A stretch of 6,755 nucleotides of DNA from NCBI GenBank assembly GCA_945957335.1, contig CAMFLJ010000209.1:1-6755 (forward strand). The letters are read 5' to 3'. Under the pieces are notes generated by a model. It made no database searches. It was not told the DNA's origin and saw only the letters and a list, made by a program, of their open reading frames with translations. The stretch is from an uncultured Actinomycetes bacterium. Its GTDB lineage: Bacteria > Actinomycetota > Acidimicrobiia > Acidimicrobiales > Acidimicrobilacustridaceae. This document shows, in pieces, positions 5,842 to 6,755 of the stretch. How positions within the stretch are numbered: the stretch's first letter is position 1; each line of letters opens with the position of its first letter. The position numbers and the translations under genes are program-made.

Positions 5842-6552
5842 TCAGGTCGGCGCCTCGGCCTGCGCGCTGAGCTCTCCCGCCAGGTGGCCCGTGTCGTTGA
5901 AGCGGCGCACCGCCCACCGGTCGCCGAGCACCACGAGGTGGCTGATCGACGCGTTGTCGGCCGCCGCGAAGGCGAACGTGCGCGCCCCGGACGCCTCGGC
6001 CAGCACCGCCCCGATGGCACCGCCGTGGCTGACCGCCACGACCCGCTCCCCCGGGTGGGCGGCGTGGATCCGCTCGATCGCGGCGCGCACCCGGGCCCGG
6101 AGCGCCTCGGAGGTCTCGCCGCCCGGGATCTCCCCCCAGTCCTGCTTCTCGTTGGCCGAGATCATCGCCGGGTGGCCCTTGGCGGCCATGACCCGGAAGG
6201 TGCCGCCCTCCCACTCCCCCAGGTGCACCTCGCGCAGGTCGGCCTCCATGCGGGGCTCGATGCCGAGGCGGGCGGCGAGGGGCGCCGCGGTCTGGTGGGT
6301 GCGGGTGAGGTTGGTGACGTAGATGGCGTCCACCTGCACGCCGGCGAGTCGGTCGGCCACCTGCTCGGCCTGCCACTCCCCCAGCGGCGAGAGGGGTGGG
6401 TCGCCCTGCCCGCCAACGAGCGGGAACGGATAGCCCTCGCGGTACGGCGCCGACTGCCCGTGGCGGACCAGGAGGATCTCGGTGGCCCCGGGCGGTGCCT
6501 CGAAGGGCCGCTGCCCGTACTCGGCGGTGGCGTCGTCGTCGGTGGCGCTCAT
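5842..6552 (-). CDS. Histidine phosphatase family protein (phosphoglycerate-mutase-like)
   Basis: The protein has 236 residues. LLVRHGQS places the phospho-accepting H31 in the RHG motif; LSPLGEWQAEQVADRL (54-69) is the usual following helix. NLTRTHQTA carries R84, DLREVHLGEWEG carries E108, the likely proton donor, and VAVSHGGAI carries the second His, H176. All residues needed for phosphohistidine chemistry are therefore present. The set of substrates cannot be told from the sequence: members include cofactor-dependent mutases, sugar phosphatases and cobalamin-pathway phosphatases. GEWEGG before an acidic stretch resembles the broad phosphatase branch rather than glycolytic GpmA. It is cytoplasmic, with no signal peptide. 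The start is supported by a -10 element placed for a leaderless mRNA. The gene is divergent from the partial gene at the right edge and convergent with the glycosyltransferase. Confidence 0.9.
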   Translation of the reverse strand: MSATDDDATAEYGQRPFEAPPGATEILLVRHGQSAPYREGYPFPLVGGQGDPPLSPLGEWQAEQVADRLAGVQVDAIYVTNLTRTHQTAAPLAARLGIEPRMEADLREVHLGEWEGGTFRVMAAKGHPAMISANEKQDWGEIPGGETSEALRARVRAAIERIHAAHPGERVVAVSHGGAIGAVLAEASGARTFAFAAADNASISHLVVLGDRWAVRRFNDTGHLAGELSAQAEAPT

Positions 6553-6560
6553 GGGCGGCG

Positions 6561-6566
6561 ATCCTA
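6561..6566 (-). promoter_or_regulatory. -10 element, TAGGAT, for a leaderless phosphatase transcript
   Basis: The minus strand reads TAGGAT, 8 nt before the ATG at 6552. No ribosome site lies between, consistent with transcription starting at or next to the start codon. Confidence 0.55.
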
Positions 6567-6603
6567 GGGAGGAAGGACGTTCGCCACCCCCCTGGTGGGC
6601 GGA

Positions 6604-6609
6604 TAGCGT
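6604..6609 (+). promoter_or_regulatory. -10 element, TAGCGT, for the right-edge gene
   Basis: TAGCGT fits TANNNT and lies 9 nt before the ATG at 6619. No purine-rich ribosome site lies between, so a leaderless or nearly leaderless transcript is likely. Its -10 is back to back with that of the phosphatase gene, 37 bp away. Confidence 0.5.
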
Positions 6610-6618
6610 GGCGGCCCT

Positions 6619-6755
6619 ATGTCTCGCAGGATCGAAGTCGAGCTCACCAGCAGTCGTGACGATGGCACCTGGACCTGGCGCGCCGCCGGGGCCAGGCAGC
6701 CGAAGGGGGACCTCCAGGGGTCGCTCCTCTACGACGGCGCCAAGGTCGGTGACGT
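6619..6755 (+). CDS. Conserved protein of unknown function, 5' part only
   Basis: Forty-five codons are present before the right edge. The peptide begins MSRRIEVELTS, continues with DDGTWTWRAAGARQPKGD, and then reads LYDGAKVGDV. The charged start and the Gly/Trp turns suggest a small beta-rich cytoplasmic domain, and the AKVGDV segment would suit an OB-like or SH3-like barrel; this is impression only. I have a faint memory of similar N-termini in acidimicrobial proteins of unknown role and cannot name a family. The start is supported by the upstream -10 and by codon use (third-position G/C) beginning at this ATG. Confidence 0.65.
   Translation, partial: MSRRIEVELTSSRDDGTWTWRAAGARQPKGDLQGSLLYDGAKVGD

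Overview
This is a GC-rich (by eye about 70%) bacterial chromosome segment with actinobacterial habits: GTG starts, genes whose start codon lies 6 to 9 nt after a TANNNT -10 element (leaderless transcripts), a DUF2510-membrane-anchored protein, and a dif-like site matching the actinobacterial form. The gene families fit Acidimicrobiia or a relative, but that placement is inference. No mobile element, CRISPR array, tRNA or rRNA was seen.

Layout from left to right. The minus-strand 5' end of a DUF35/Zn-ribbon OB-fold protein leaves the left edge. Divergent from it is a 531-residue membrane-anchored protein (391-1986, +) with an N-terminal DUF2510 domain, one transmembrane helix and an outer HExxH zinc-metallopeptidase-like domain. 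A 404-bp gene-free gap follows (1987-2390). It holds a 36-bp perfect palindrome (2024-2059), other inverted repeats, and at 2322-2349 a 28-bp sequence that reads, on the minus strand, as a XerC/XerD dif recombination site. Two small membrane-protein genes converge on this gap from the right: a DUF4870-like protein (2391-2792, -) and a low-affinity-iron-permease-family protein (2820-3254, -), probably one operon.

Divergent from these is a coupled pair on the plus strand: a condensation-fold (HHxxxDG) acyltransferase-like protein (3320-4597) overlapping by 7 nt a GT-C/GT39-type membrane glycosyltransferase (4591-5829). Together they suggest glycosylation plus acylation of an envelope component. 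Converging on them, 12 bp away, is a histidine phosphatase (5842-6552, -). It is divergent from a partial conserved gene of unknown function (6619 to the right edge).

The most informative feature is the dif-like site between convergent genes. If it is the only one in the genome, the window marks the replication terminus, where XerCD with FtsK resolves chromosome dimers. The perfect palindrome 262 bp from it is most simply a terminator, but its exact symmetry and position deserve a second look.
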